From Ramlibacter pinisoli (GTDB lineage Bacteria; Pseudomonadota; Gammaproteobacteria; Burkholderiales; Burkholderiaceae_C): 64,000 bases of DNA. The position numbers and the translations under genes are program-made. The notes below the pieces were generated by a model. That model saw only the letters and a program-made list of their open reading frames with translations, was not told where the DNA came from and searched no databases. The DNA lies in contig NZ_WSEL01000003.1 in assembly GCF_009758015.1 (NCBI RefSeq), forward strand, positions 248,001 through 312,000, written 5' to 3'. The stretch's first letter is position 1, and every line of letters starts with the position of its first letter. This document shows, one piece after another, positions 55,971-64,000 of this stretch.

Positions 55971-56798
55971 ATGGCCATGCACTCGCGCACCGTCTTCTTC
56001 ATCTCGGATGGCACCGGCATCACGGCCGAGACGTTCGGCAACGCCATCCTGGCGCAGTTCGAGTTCAAGCCCAGGCACGTGCGGCTGCCCTTCATCGACA
56101 CCGTCGACAAGGCGCACCAGGTGGTGCGCCAGGTCAACCACGTGGCCGAGCTCGAGGGCCGCCGCCCCATCGTGTTCACCACGCTGGTGAACGTGGAGAT
56201 CCTGCAGGTCATCGAGGACGGCTGCCGGGGCATGCTGCTCGACATGTTCGGCACCTTCGTGCGGCCGCTGGAAATCGAGCTGGGCATGAAGTCCAACCAC
56301 CGGGTGGGCCGCTTCTCCGACGTGAGCAAGAGCAAGGAATACCACGACCGCATCGAGGCCATCAACTTCAGCCTGGCCCACGACGACGGCCAGAGCAACC
56401 GAGACCTCGAGCAGGCCGACGTCATCCTGGTCGGGGTCAGCCGCAGCGGCAAGACGCCGACGTCGCTGTACCTGGCCATGCAGCACGGCCTGAAGGCGGC
56501 CAACTACCCGCTGATCCCCGATGACTTCGAGCGCCAGCAGCTGCCGGCCGCGCTGGCGGCGCACCGCAAGAAGATCTTCGGGCTGACCATCCAGCCCGAG
56601 CGCCTGGCCGAGATCCGCAACGAGCGCCGGCCGAATTCGCGCTACGCTGCCCTGGCGAACTGCCGCATGGAAGTCGCTGAGGCGGAGGCCATGATGCGGC
56701 GCGCCGGCATCCGCTGGCTCTCGACGACCACCAAGTCGATCGAGGAGATCGCCACCACCATCCTGCAGGAGATCCGGCCCGAGCGGCTGGAGTATTGA
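55971..56798 (+). CDS. ppsR: PEP synthase regulatory protein (bifunctional kinase/phosphorylase)
   Basis: 275 residues of the DUF299/PSRP family, which inactivates and reactivates PpsA by ADP-dependent phosphorylation on Thr and Pi-dependent removal. The P-loop [19 protein letters not shown] is at about 154-172, and [22 protein letters not shown] opens the protein. It is divergent from ppsA, the expected pairing for beta/gamma-proteobacteria. Confidence 0.95.
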   Translation: MAMHSRTVFFISDGTGITAETFGNAILAQFEFKPRHVRLPFIDTVDKAHQVVRQVNHVAELEGRRPIVFTTLVNVEILQVIEDGCRGMLLDMFGTFVRPLEIELGMKSNHRVGRFSDVSKSKEYHDRIEAINFSLAHDDGQSNRDLEQADVILVGVSRSGKTPTSLYLAMQHGLKAANYPLIPDDFERQQLPAALAAHRKKIFGLTIQPERLAEIRNERRPNSRYAALANCRMEVAEAEAMMRRAGIRWLSTTTKSIEEIATTILQEIRPERLEY

Positions 56799-56825
56799 CG
56801 TCCCGGCCGCTTGCGCGGCCGCGGT

Positions 56826-56869
56826 CAATAGAGCCAAGCAATGCAATGGGTTGGCTCAATCAATTGGCT
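56826..56869 (+). promoter_or_regulatory. Possible OxyR-type operator upstream of ahpC
   Basis: ATAG-N7-CAAT-N7-GTTG-N7-CAAT follows the spacing of the OxyR site (ATAG-N7-CTAT-N7-ATAG-N7-CTAT), with 12 of 16 positions matching. A perfect 7-bp inverted repeat GAGCCAA/TTGGCTC also lies here. Both readings are possible, and the site is 70-110 nt before ahpC. Confidence 0.35.
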
Positions 56870-56936
56870 TTATCGGCTGGCCGGCCCTAACCTATCGTCT
56901 GTTCCCCACCACTACCCACTAGAGGAAAGTTCAAGC

Positions 56937-57509
56937 ATGTCCCTGATCAACAGCCAAGTCGTCCCGTTCCAGGCCACCGCGTACCACAACGGCAAGTTCG
57001 TGCCGGTGAGCGAGCAGACCTTCAAGGGCAAGTGGTCCGTCGTCGTGTTCTACCCCGCCGACTTCACCTTCGTGTGCCCCACCGAGCTGGGCGACCTGGC
57101 CGACAACTACGCCGAGTTCAAGAAGCTGGGCGTGGAAGTCTACGGCGTGTCCACCGACACCCACTTCACCCACAAGGCCTGGCACGACACGTCGGACACC
57201 ATCCGCAAGGTGCAGTACCCGCTGATCGGCGACCCCAGCCACCAGCTGGCCCGCTTCTTCCAGGTGCTGATCACCGAAGGCGAGGACACCGGCCTGGCGC
57301 TGCGCGGCACGTTCGTGATCGACCCGGAAGGCAAGATCAAGACCATCGAGGTGCACGACAACGGCATCGGCCGCGACGCCAAGGAGACCCTGCGCCGCGT
57401 GAAGGCCGCCCAGTACATCGCCGCCCACCCGGGCGAGGTGTGCCCCGCCAAGTGGGAAGAAGGCGCCCAGACCCTGAAGCCGTCGCTGGACCTGGTCGGC
57501 AAGATCTGA
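56937..57509 (+). CDS. ahpC: Alkyl hydroperoxide reductase AhpC (typical 2-Cys peroxiredoxin)
   Basis: 190 residues. Peroxidatic Cys C47 lies in [10 protein letters not shown] and resolving Cys C169 in [12 protein letters not shown]-type loop positions are as in E. coli AhpC. It reduces H2O2 and alkyl peroxides with AhpF. ATG 56937 has AGAGGAAAG upstream. It is followed by a hairpin and then ahpF 109 nt on. Confidence 0.97.
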   Translation: MSLINSQVVPFQATAYHNGKFVPVSEQTFKGKWSVVVFYPADFTFVCPTELGDLADNYAEFKKLGVEVYGVSTDTHFTHKAWHDTSDTIRKVQYPLIGDPSHQLARFFQVLITEGEDTGLALRGTFVIDPEGKIKTIEVHDNGIGRDAKETLRRVKAAQYIAAHPGEVCPAKWEEGAQTLKPSLDLVGKI

Positions 57510-57555
57510 CCCTGCGCGCGTGACGGCGGCCTCGCGGCCGCCCGCTTCCGCCGCC

Positions 57556-57594
57556 AAGGGCCCCGGTGCACGCCGCCGCGGCCCTTTTCTTTTC
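57556..57594 (+). terminator. Terminator or attenuating hairpin between ahpC and ahpF
   Basis: AAGGGCC (57556-57562) pairs with GGCCCTT (57580-57586), and TTTTCTTTT follows. It should make ahpC transcripts more abundant than ahpC-ahpF readthrough, a common pattern for this pair. Confidence 0.75.
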
Positions 57595-57618
57595 CGCCAT
57601 CCAAAGGACTGACACCCC

Positions 57619-59175
57619 ATGCTCGAAGCCAGCCTCAAAGCCCAGCTCGCCAGCTACCTGGACCGGATCTCCCAGCCCGTCGAGATCACCGCCACGCTGG
57701 ACGACACGCCCGCCTCCGCCGACATGCGCGCCCTGCTGAAGGACGTCGCGGACAGCTCGCGCCTGATCACCGTCACCGAAGTGCGTGGCGGCAACATGCG
57801 CAGTCCGTCGTTCGCGATCAACCGCCCAGGCGAGACCGGCGGCCCGCGCTTTGCCGGCCTGCCGATGGGCCATGAGTTCACCTCGCTGGTGCTGGCGCTG
57901 CTCCAGGTCGGCGGCTATCCGCCCAAGGTGGAGCAGGCGCTGCTCGAGCAGATCCGCGGGCTGGACGGCGACTTCGAGTTCGAGGTGTACGTGTCCCTCA
58001 CCTGCCACAACTGCCCGGACGTGGTGCAGGCCCTCAACCTGATGGCGGTGCAGAACCCGCGCATCAGGACCACGATGATCGAGGGCGGCCTGTTCCAGGA
58101 CGAGATCAAGGAGCGCCAGATCATGGGCGTGCCGACGGTGTTCCTGAACGGCACCTTCTTCGACTCCGGCCGCCTGAGCCTGGAGGAGATCGTGGCCAAG
58201 ATCGACAAGGGCGGCGCCGAGCGCGACGCGAAGAAGATCGCGGCCAAGGACCCGTTCGACGTGCTGATCGTCGGTGGCGGGCCGGCTGGCGCCGCGGCGG
58301 CCGTGTACGCGGCGCGCAAGGGCATCCGCACCGGCGTGGCCTCGGAACGGTTCGGCGGCCAGGTGCTCGACACCCTGGGCATCGAGAACTTCGTGTCGGT
58401 CAAGGAGACCGAAGGGCCGAAGTTCGCGCTGGCCCTGGAGGAGCACGTGCGCCATTACGACGTGGACATCATGAACCTGCAGCGCGCCAAGGCGCTGCAG
58501 GCCGATGCCGGGCTGATCGAGGTGGCGCTGGAGAGCGGCGCCTCGCTCAAGGCCAGGAGCGTGATCATCACGACCGGCGCGCGCTGGCGCAACATCAACG
58601 TCCCGGGCGAGAAGGAGTTCAGGAACAAGGGCGTGGCCTATTGCCCGCACTGCGACGGCCCCCTGTACAAGGGCAAGCGGGTGGCGGTGATCGGGGGCGG
58701 CAATTCCGGCGTGGAGGCGGCCATCGACCTGGCGGGCATCGTGGCGCATGTCACGCTGGTGGAATACGACACCCACTTGCGGGCCGACGAGGTGCTGCAG
58801 CGCAAGCTGCGCAGCCTGCCGAACGTGAGCGTGATCCTGAACGCGCAGACCACGGCGATCACCGGCGACCAGAAGGTCAACGGCCTCACCTACAAGGATC
58901 GTGCGGGCGGCGAGCAGCGGCGCGTCGACCTGGAGGGTGTGTTCGTGCAGATCGGGCTGGTTCCCAACACCGAATGGCTCAAGGGGACCCTGGAGCTGTC
59001 GCGGCACGGCGAGATCGTGGTCGACGCGAAGGGCCAGACCTCGATGCCGGGCGTGTTCGCCGCCGGCGACGCGACCACGGTGCCGTTCAAGCAGATCATC
59101 ATCGCCGCCGGCGACGGCGCCAAGGCGGCACTGGGGGCCTTCGATCACCTGATCCGCACCACCGCTCCGGCGTGA
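57619..59175 (+). CDS. ahpF: Alkyl hydroperoxide reductase subunit F
   Basis: 518-residue FAD disulfide reductase that recycles AhpC using NADH. The N-terminal double thioredoxin-fold domain carries C129-H-N-C132; the thioredoxin-reductase-like part has the FAD motif [21 protein letters not shown], redox centre C342-P-H-C345 and NAD motif [19 protein letters not shown]. All redox Cys are present. It is co-regulated with ahpC. Confidence 0.97.
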   Translation: MLEASLKAQLASYLDRISQPVEITATLDDTPASADMRALLKDVADSSRLITVTEVRGGNMRSPSFAINRPGETGGPRFAGLPMGHEFTSLVLALLQVGGYPPKVEQALLEQIRGLDGDFEFEVYVSLTCHNCPDVVQALNLMAVQNPRIRTTMIEGGLFQDEIKERQIMGVPTVFLNGTFFDSGRLSLEEIVAKIDKGGAERDAKKIAAKDPFDVLIVGGGPAGAAAAVYAARKGIRTGVASERFGGQVLDTLGIENFVSVKETEGPKFALALEEHVRHYDVDIMNLQRAKALQADAGLIEVALESGASLKARSVIITTGARWRNINVPGEKEFRNKGVAYCPHCDGPLYKGKRVAVIGGGNSGVEAAIDLAGIVAHVTLVEYDTHLRADEVLQRKLRSLPNVSVILNAQTTAITGDQKVNGLTYKDRAGGEQRRVDLEGVFVQIGLVPNTEWLKGTLELSRHGEIVVDAKGQTSMPGVFAAGDATTVPFKQIIIAAGDGAKAALGAFDHLIRTTAPA

Positions 59176-59281
59176 CGCGAATGCTTCTCACACGCAGGCC
59201 GCAGGCCTGCGTGTGGGGATCCGCCGGGTCGCGGGACTTGGCGTCAGAATGTGCGACTCACGCACACCCCGGAGAACAACA

Positions 59282-59758
59282 GTGCAAGGCAACCCCCAAG
59301 TCATCCAGCAGTTGCAAGCCCAGCTGAAGAACGAGCTCACGGCGACCAACCAGTACTTCCTGCACTACAGGATCCTGAAGCACTGGGGACTCGACAAGCT
59401 GGCGAAGAAGGAATACGAGGAGTCGATCGGCGAGATGAAGCACGCCGACCGGCTGATCGCCCGCATCCTGATGCTGGACGGCCTGCCCAACCTGCAGGAC
59501 CTGGGCAAGCTGCTGGTTGGCGAGGACGTGCCGGAAATCCTGAACGCCGACCTGCAGAGCGAGCGAAGCGCGCAGGCCACGGTGAAGGCGGGCATTGCGG
59601 CCTGCGAGAGCGCGCAGGACTACGTCTCGCGCGAGATCCTGGAGGACATCCTCACCGACACCGAGGAGCACATCGACTTCCTCGAGACCCAGATCGACCT
59701 GCTCGGCAAGGTCGGTCTGCAGAACTACCTGCAGTCCCAGATGGGTGAGCCCGGCTAA
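59282..59758 (+). CDS. bfr: Bacterioferritin
   Basis: 158-residue 24-mer iron-storage haemoprotein. Start GTG 59282 has GGAG 7 nt upstream. Haem ligand M52 and ferroxidase ligands E18, E51, H54, E94 and H130 are present, but position 127, a Glu in E. coli, is Thr (the sequence reads DTEEH), so one ligand is shifted or replaced by E128/E129. It follows ahpF by about 100 nt and precedes iron-uptake genes. It has its own terminator. Confidence 0.95.
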   Translation: MQGNPQVIQQLQAQLKNELTATNQYFLHYRILKHWGLDKLAKKEYEESIGEMKHADRLIARILMLDGLPNLQDLGKLLVGEDVPEILNADLQSERSAQATVKAGIAACESAQDYVSREILEDILTDTEEHIDFLETQIDLLGKVGLQNYLQSQMGEPG

Positions 59759-59779
59759 GCCCGGCTCCGTCCCGATCAG

Positions 59780-59816
59780 AACCGGCCGCGCAGCACGCGC
59801 TGGCCGGTTTTTCTTT
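59780..59816 (+). terminator. Terminator of bfr
   Basis: AACCGGCC (59780-59787) pairs with GGCCGGTT (59802-59809), followed by TTTCTTTTT. The following stretch 59817-59980 shows nothing convincing before the Fur box of the receptor gene. Confidence 0.9.
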
Positions 59817-59980
59817 TTGGCGCACCGCCAAGCTGGCCGCAACTCGCCAGTCACTCCGCGCCGGGAGCAACGACGACGGCGGGCGCGTCGGCACCCTTCT
59901 CTCGGAGCGATCGGAACAGACGACGAGACCCGTGCCCCGGAGGGAAAGCGCCGCCCGGCTCATGCAGGCCTCTCGACTCT

Positions 59981-60001
59981 AAATGAGAGGGATTCGCATT
60001 T
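59981..60001 (+). promoter_or_regulatory. Fur box upstream of the siderophore receptor
   Basis: AAATGAGA-N5-TCGCATTT is an inverted repeat (7 of 8 arm positions) of the kind recognised by the ferric uptake regulator (core ATGAGA/TCGCAT), about 95 nt before the receptor start. It implies repression of the receptor operon in high iron. Confidence 0.65.
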
Positions 60002-60096
60002 GCGTGTACACTTTGTAAATCCCATCCGGCGAGCCAGCCATTCCGCCAGCCAGCCTCACTGATTCGCCGCACCTACCTGCGGCCTTGGAGGTTTCC

Positions 60097-62421
60097 TTGG
60101 CTTCGAATGCACCCGCCGTCCTGTCCGCCCAGCCTGCGGCCAGCAACCGCACCCCATCCAGCCCTGCCCTGCTGCCGCTCGGCGCCATGATGCTGGCGGC
60201 CTCGTTCGGATCGCTCGCGCAGACCAATCCCGGCAGCGAAGGCGGACGGACCCTGCAGCAGGTGGAGGTGAAGGACAAGGCCGAGGCGCCTGAAGGCAAG
60301 GATTCCGTGCGTGCCACCCGCAGCACCATCGGCAAGGGCAACCAGGAACTGCGCGACATCCCGCAGTCGATCACCGTCGTGACCGAGAAGCTCATCGACG
60401 ATCGCAATCTCGACACCGTGAAGGACGTGCTGCGCAACACGGGCGGCATCAGCTTCCAGGCGGCCGAAGGCGGCGAGGAAGACATCCGGCTGCGTGGCTT
60501 CTCGCTCGCCGGGACCGGCGACATCTTCCTGGACGGCATGCGCGACCCGGCGTTCTACGACCGCGACACGTTCAATAACGACCGCGTCGAACTGCTGCGC
60601 GGCTCCGCCTCCATGCTGTTCGGGCGCGGGTCCACTGGGGGCGCCGTCAACCAGGTCAGCAAGGTGCCCCGCCTGATCGACGAGAACGAGGTCGCCACCA
60701 CGATCGGCAACCACGCGTACGGCCGCATCACCGGCGACTTCAACCGCCAGGTGGGCCAGGATGCCGCCGTGCGCCTGAACGTCATGCGCACCAAGGCCGA
60801 CAACAACGGCGCCGGCAGCAGCGTGGACAAGGAAGGCGTGGCCGGCGCATTCCGGTGGGGCATCGGGCTGCGCAACGAGTTCCTCGTCAACGCCTACTAC
60901 CTGAACAACAACAACGGCATCAACTACGGCCTGCCCTGGATCAAGCCGCGTGCGTCCGACACCACCGCCAGCAACACCATCATCGGTGGCCTCAAGCCGA
61001 CCGACTACTTCGGCATGGCGAGCGACTACAACGCCGGCCTCGCCAAGATGCTGGGGATCAACCACATCCACCGATTCGACGACGGCAGCGAACTGCGCAC
61101 CCAGGTGCGCAAGGGCATCTTCCAGCGTGACCTGCGTGCCAGCGCCATCCGCTTCGCGGCGGCGGGCCTGCAACCGGGCGGCGCGGCCGCGGACCTGGCC
61201 ACCTTCGGCCCGGGCACCGTGTTCACGCGCGGCACCAACCTGAAGATCCAGGACGTCGACACCCTGCACGGCCAGAGTGACCTGAGCACCAGGTTCAATG
61301 CTCTGGGATACAAACACGAAGTGCAGACCGGCGTCGATTTCGCGCGCGAGGAGAAGACCCTGCTGGCCAGCCGCACGGCGGCACAGGGAGGGGTCGACCT
61401 GGTCAAACCCAACACCCTGGCCGGCACCCCCAATGACGGGGCCACGATCCCCGAGGCCAACCGCGTGCTGCGCGACAGCAGCAATTTCGTCGCCAAGGCC
61501 TACGGCCTCTACGCGCAGGACCTGATGCAGGTGGCGCCGCACTGGAAGCTGCTGGGCGGCCTGCGCTACGACAACATGGACGGGCGCTACAACCAGTTCG
61601 CCATTCCCGCCAACGCTTCCGGCCCGGTGACCACCACCAGCTTCCAGCAGAAGATCTCCGAATGGAGCCAGCGCGTCGGGGTGCTGTACCAGCCCAACGA
61701 CCTGCACTCGTTCCACGCGTCGTACGGCACGTCGTTCAACACCTCGGGCGACACCTATTCGTACAACGCGCAGAGCGCCAACACGCCGCCGGAGAAGAGC
61801 CAGAACATCGAGGTCGGGGCCAAGCTGGACACGGCCGACCACCGGTTCACGACGCGGCTGGCCATCTTCCACTCGACCAAGATGAACGAGCGCAACACGG
61901 ACATTGACACCGCCGCCGACCGGCTGCTGCTGTCGGGCAAGCGCCACTCCGCCGGCTTCGAGATCGACCTCACCGGGCGCCTCACGCCCCGCTGGGAGGT
62001 CTACGGCTCCTATATGTGGATGCCGATCGCCAAGGTCGACGAGGCGGCGCCCTGCCCCGCGGCGCCGGCCGCCTGCGCCCAGGGCACGGTGGGCAACCGG
62101 GTCGGCGACCGGCCCGGCCTGAGCCCGCGCCACAGCGGCACGATCTGGAGCACCTACCAGCTGACCGGCGCCGTCCGCGTGGGCGCGGGCATCAATTTCC
62201 GCAGTGCCCAGGCGCCGGCAGACGTCACCGCGCCGGCCTGGGAAGCCCCCGGCTTCGCCACGGTCGACCTGATGGCGGAATACCGCTTCAGCGAACAGGT
62301 CACGATCAAGGGCAACATCATCAATGCCGGCGACAAGCTGTATGCCGATTCCCTCTACCGCGGCCACTACGTTCCCGGTGCCGGGCGGCTGGTGCAGGTC
62401 GGCCTCATCACCCGGTTCTGA
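60097..62421 (+). CDS. TonB-dependent catecholate siderophore receptor (Fiu-like)
   Basis: About 774-residue outer-membrane receptor. The start is TTG 60097, 5 nt after GGAGG; no suitable ATG exists. A signal region ends near SFGSLAQ. Plug domain ([99 protein letters not shown]) and a beta-barrel ending in [12 protein letters not shown] with terminal Phe. The plug matches the Fiu/PiuA group, which import iron-catecholates. It is followed 12 nt later by the PiuC-type gene. Confidence 0.94.
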   Translation: MASNAPAVLSAQPAASNRTPSSPALLPLGAMMLAASFGSLAQTNPGSEGGRTLQQVEVKDKAEAPEGKDSVRATRSTIGKGNQELRDIPQSITVVTEKLIDDRNLDTVKDVLRNTGGISFQAAEGGEEDIRLRGFSLAGTGDIFLDGMRDPAFYDRDTFNNDRVELLRGSASMLFGRGSTGGAVNQVSKVPRLIDENEVATTIGNHAYGRITGDFNRQVGQDAAVRLNVMRTKADNNGAGSSVDKEGVAGAFRWGIGLRNEFLVNAYYLNNNNGINYGLPWIKPRASDTTASNTIIGGLKPTDYFGMASDYNAGLAKMLGINHIHRFDDGSELRTQVRKGIFQRDLRASAIRFAAAGLQPGGAAADLATFGPGTVFTRGTNLKIQDVDTLHGQSDLSTRFNALGYKHEVQTGVDFAREEKTLLASRTAAQGGVDLVKPNTLAGTPNDGATIPEANRVLRDSSNFVAKAYGLYAQDLMQVAPHWKLLGGLRYDNMDGRYNQFAIPANASGPVTTTSFQQKISEWSQRVGVLYQPNDLHSFHASYGTSFNTSGDTYSYNAQSANTPPEKSQNIEVGAKLDTADHRFTTRLAIFHSTKMNERNTDIDTAADRLLLSGKRHSAGFEIDLTGRLTPRWEVYGSYMWMPIAKVDEAAPCPAAPAACAQGTVGNRVGDRPGLSPRHSGTIWSTYQLTGAVRVGAGINFRSAQAPADVTAPAWEAPGFATVDLMAEYRFSEQVTIKGNIINAGDKLYADSLYRGHYVPGAGRLVQVGLITRF

Positions 62422-62432
62422 AAGGCCACGCC

Positions 62433-63110
62433 ATGGTGCTCACGTTCCCGCTGCTCTCCGAACCGGACGTGGAGCGCGCGCGTGAGCTGCTGGAAGGCGC
62501 GCCCTGGGTGGACGGGCGCGCCACGGCCGGCGACCAGGCGGCGCAAGCCAAACGCAACGAACAGGTCCCCGGCGACGCCCCGGCGGCACGCGAACTGCAG
62601 GCATTGGTCCTGCGCGCCCTCGAACGGTCGCCCCGCTTCCTGGCGGCCGCCCTGCCCAAGCGCGTCTTTCCGCCGGCGTTCAACCGCTACGCCGACGAGG
62701 CGAACCACTACGGCCCGCACGTCGACGGTGCCGTCCGCTTCGCCGAGGGCGGCCAGCGTGTCCGCACCGACCTGTCCTGCACGGTGTTCCTGTGCGCGCC
62801 GGAGAGCTACGACGGCGGCGAACTCGTGATCCACGACGGGACAGCGTCGCAATCCGTGAAACTGCCCGCGGGCCACGCCGTCCTCTACCCCGGCACCAGC
62901 GTGCACGAGGTACGGCCCGTCACCCGTGGCAGCCGGCTCGCCAGCTTCTTCTGGGTCGAGAGCATGGTGCGCGGCGAGGAGCGGCGGCGCCTGCTGCTCG
63001 AGCTCGACGATGCCCTCACGGCGCTGCGCCAATTGCATGGCGAGAGCGCCGAGACCGTGTCGCTGATGGGCACGTACCACAACCTCCTGCGCATGTGGGC
63101 GGACACGTGA
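62433..63110 (+). CDS. Fe(II)/2-oxoglutarate-dependent dioxygenase PiuC (YbiX family)
   Basis: 225 residues. It has the iron-binding facial triad H96-V-D98 ([10 protein letters not shown]) and H158 ([10 protein letters not shown]), with a downstream Arg (RGSR) for 2-oxoglutarate. PiuC/YbiX genes accompany Fiu/PiuA receptors, and the natural substrate is unknown. It lies in the same operon as the receptor and its stop overlaps the next gene (GTGA). Confidence 0.93.
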   Translation: MVLTFPLLSEPDVERARELLEGAPWVDGRATAGDQAAQAKRNEQVPGDAPAARELQALVLRALERSPRFLAAALPKRVFPPAFNRYADEANHYGPHVDGAVRFAEGGQRVRTDLSCTVFLCAPESYDGGELVIHDGTASQSVKLPAGHAVLYPGTSVHEVRPVTRGSRLASFFWVESMVRGEERRRLLLELDDALTALRQLHGESAETVSLMGTYHNLLRMWADT

Positions 63111-64000
63111 GAACGACGCCGGTCGCGCTGCCCCCCGGCGTCGTTGCCCTGTCGGACCACGAGGCGCGTGCGCGCACCGGCCTGGACCCGAACACCTGGG
63201 CTTACCTCGACAGCGTGGCAGGCGATGGCCTGACACGGCGGGCGAACCGCGCGGGCTGGAACGCGCTCCAGCTCTGGCCGCGGGTCCTGGCCCCGCTGGC
63301 GGGGCTCAGCACGGAAGTGACGCTGGCCGGAAGCCGCCTCGCCCACCCACTCCTCGTCGCACCGCTCGCGCACCAGCGCCTGTTGCACGGGGACGGCGAG
63401 GTAGCAAGCGCGATCGCCGCCTCGGCACAGCAGGCCGGCTTCGTGTTGAGCACGTTGTCGAACGTGCCGCTGGAGACGGTGGCCGCCGCCGTGCGCAACG
63501 ACCAGGACCGGGGCCCGCTCTGGTTCCAGCTTTATCTGCAGGCCGACCGCGCGCGGTCGCTGGATCTCATCCGGCGGGCCGAGGCGGCGGGCTACGAAGC
63601 GCTGGTGCTGACCGTCGATGCGCCAGTCAACGGCGTGCGGGATGCCGAGCGCCGGGCGGGCTTCCGGCTGCCGTCCGGGGTGGTGGCGGCCAACCTCGCA
63701 TCGACCGCTGCGGGCGACGGCACGCTGGCAGGCCTGCTGGCGCGTGCCCCGACCTGGGCCGACGTGGAATGGGTCGCCGCCCAGACCCGGCTGCCGCTGT
63801 GGATCAAGGGCGTGCTGCACCCGGCCGACGCCCGCCGTGCCCAGGCGCTCGGCGTCGCGGGCCTCGTCGTGTCCAACCATGGCGGCCGCACGCTCGACGG
63901 CACGCCGGCCACGGCCCAGGCACTGCCCCAGATTGCCAAGGCAACCGGCGGCACCCTGCCGCTGATCGTCGACGGGGGCATCCGTCGGGGCACCGATGTG
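63107..64000 (+). CDS. FMN-dependent alpha-hydroxy-acid dehydrogenase/oxidase (partial, C-terminus off the window)
   Basis: About 298 residues before the right edge. The frame begins at GTG 63107, overlapping the PiuC stop, and stays open to 64000. Motifs are [98 protein letters not shown] (with the catalytic His-Gly-Gly-Arg) and [13 protein letters not shown]. This is the lactate/glycolate oxidase fold. Being tied to the receptor-PiuC operon suggests a role in processing the siderophore or its acid moiety. Confidence 0.88.
   Translation, partial: MRTTPVALPPGVVALSDHEARARTGLDPNTWAYLDSVAGDGLTRRANRAGWNALQLWPRVLAPLAGLSTEVTLAGSRLAHPLLVAPLAHQRLLHGDGEVASAIAASAQQAGFVLSTLSNVPLETVAAAVRNDQDRGPLWFQLYLQADRARSLDLIRRAEAAGYEALVLTVDAPVNGVRDAERRAGFRLPSGVVAANLASTAAGDGTLAGLLARAPTWADVEWVAAQTRLPLWIKGVLHPADARRAQALGVAGLVVSNHGGRTLDGTPATAQALPQIAKATGGTLPLIVDGGIRRGTDV

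Noticed and set aside
53232..56798. A plus-strand reading of about 1190 codons ending in ppsR
   Set aside because: Only the last 275 codons are the PpsR protein; the rest is antisense to ppsA. The PpsR start at 55971 matches the family.

Overview
The window is chromosomal DNA from a high-GC betaproteobacterium, most likely Burkholderiales/Comamonadaceae (Ramlibacter- or Variovorax-like). The evidence is very high third-position GC, two orphan Bug-type (TctC) solute receptors, an infC gene with an AUC start, the gene orders thrS-infC-rpmI-rplT-pheS-pheT-ihfA-merR and rpsF-priB-rpsR-rplI-dnaB, and DUF3443 and PIN-PhoH proteins. I see no insertion sequence, prophage, CRISPR array or integrase. 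The only rearrangement scar is a remnant of a Bug gene.

Layout. 1-1885 (minus): a Ser/Thr kinase cut by the window edge, a nucleotide cyclase-FHA protein, and tRNA-Pro(GGG) with its own terminator. 1909-9925 (minus): the translation operon, opened by a 13-codon Thr-rich leader peptide and attenuator before thrS, with a structured leader before rpmI and a terminator-like hairpin touching the pheS start. 10081-14708: isocitrate lyase with paired palindromes upstream, two EamA transporters, an Lrp regulator, and a SWIB protein with a histone-H1-like tail. 14785-24175: an accessory catabolic cluster made of a divergent TPP enzyme, a TetR regulator, and an operon of Bug receptor, Gfo/Idh/MocA oxidoreductase, DUF993 protein, second Bug receptor, SDR, beta-hydroxyacid dehydrogenase and TIM-barrel isomerase. 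One inverted-repeat operator occurs at both of its promoters. 24197-36589: bactofilin, GspA/GspB, an MFS pump with an AraC regulator, Nudix and J-domain proteins, an AcuI-like reductase, ClpB and a MarR regulator. 36590-43131 (minus): alaA-type aminotransferase, hom, thrC, then mobB-moeA-moaD-moaE for molybdenum cofactor. 43236-47412: Mth938-like protein, Bcp peroxiredoxin, PIN-PhoH ATPase, and a DUF3443 lipoprotein with pepsin-like motifs. 47420-50476 (minus): dnaB, L9, S18, PriB, S6. 50626-53334: a sodium/solute symporter with its small DUF4212 subunit. 53400-64000: ppsA and its regulator ppsR, ahpC-ahpF, bacterioferritin, then a Fur-box-linked siderophore receptor, PiuC dioxygenase and a partial FMN alpha-hydroxy-acid dehydrogenase.

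How it works together. Most of the window is housekeeping: translation, replication, Thr/Ala biosynthesis, Moco and peroxide/iron homeostasis. The parts most worth following are the thrS attenuator, the TetR-controlled DUF993 catabolic cluster of unknown substrate, and the pepsin-like signature in the DUF3443 lipoprotein. All product names come from reading motifs and family resemblance by eye; no database search was run.
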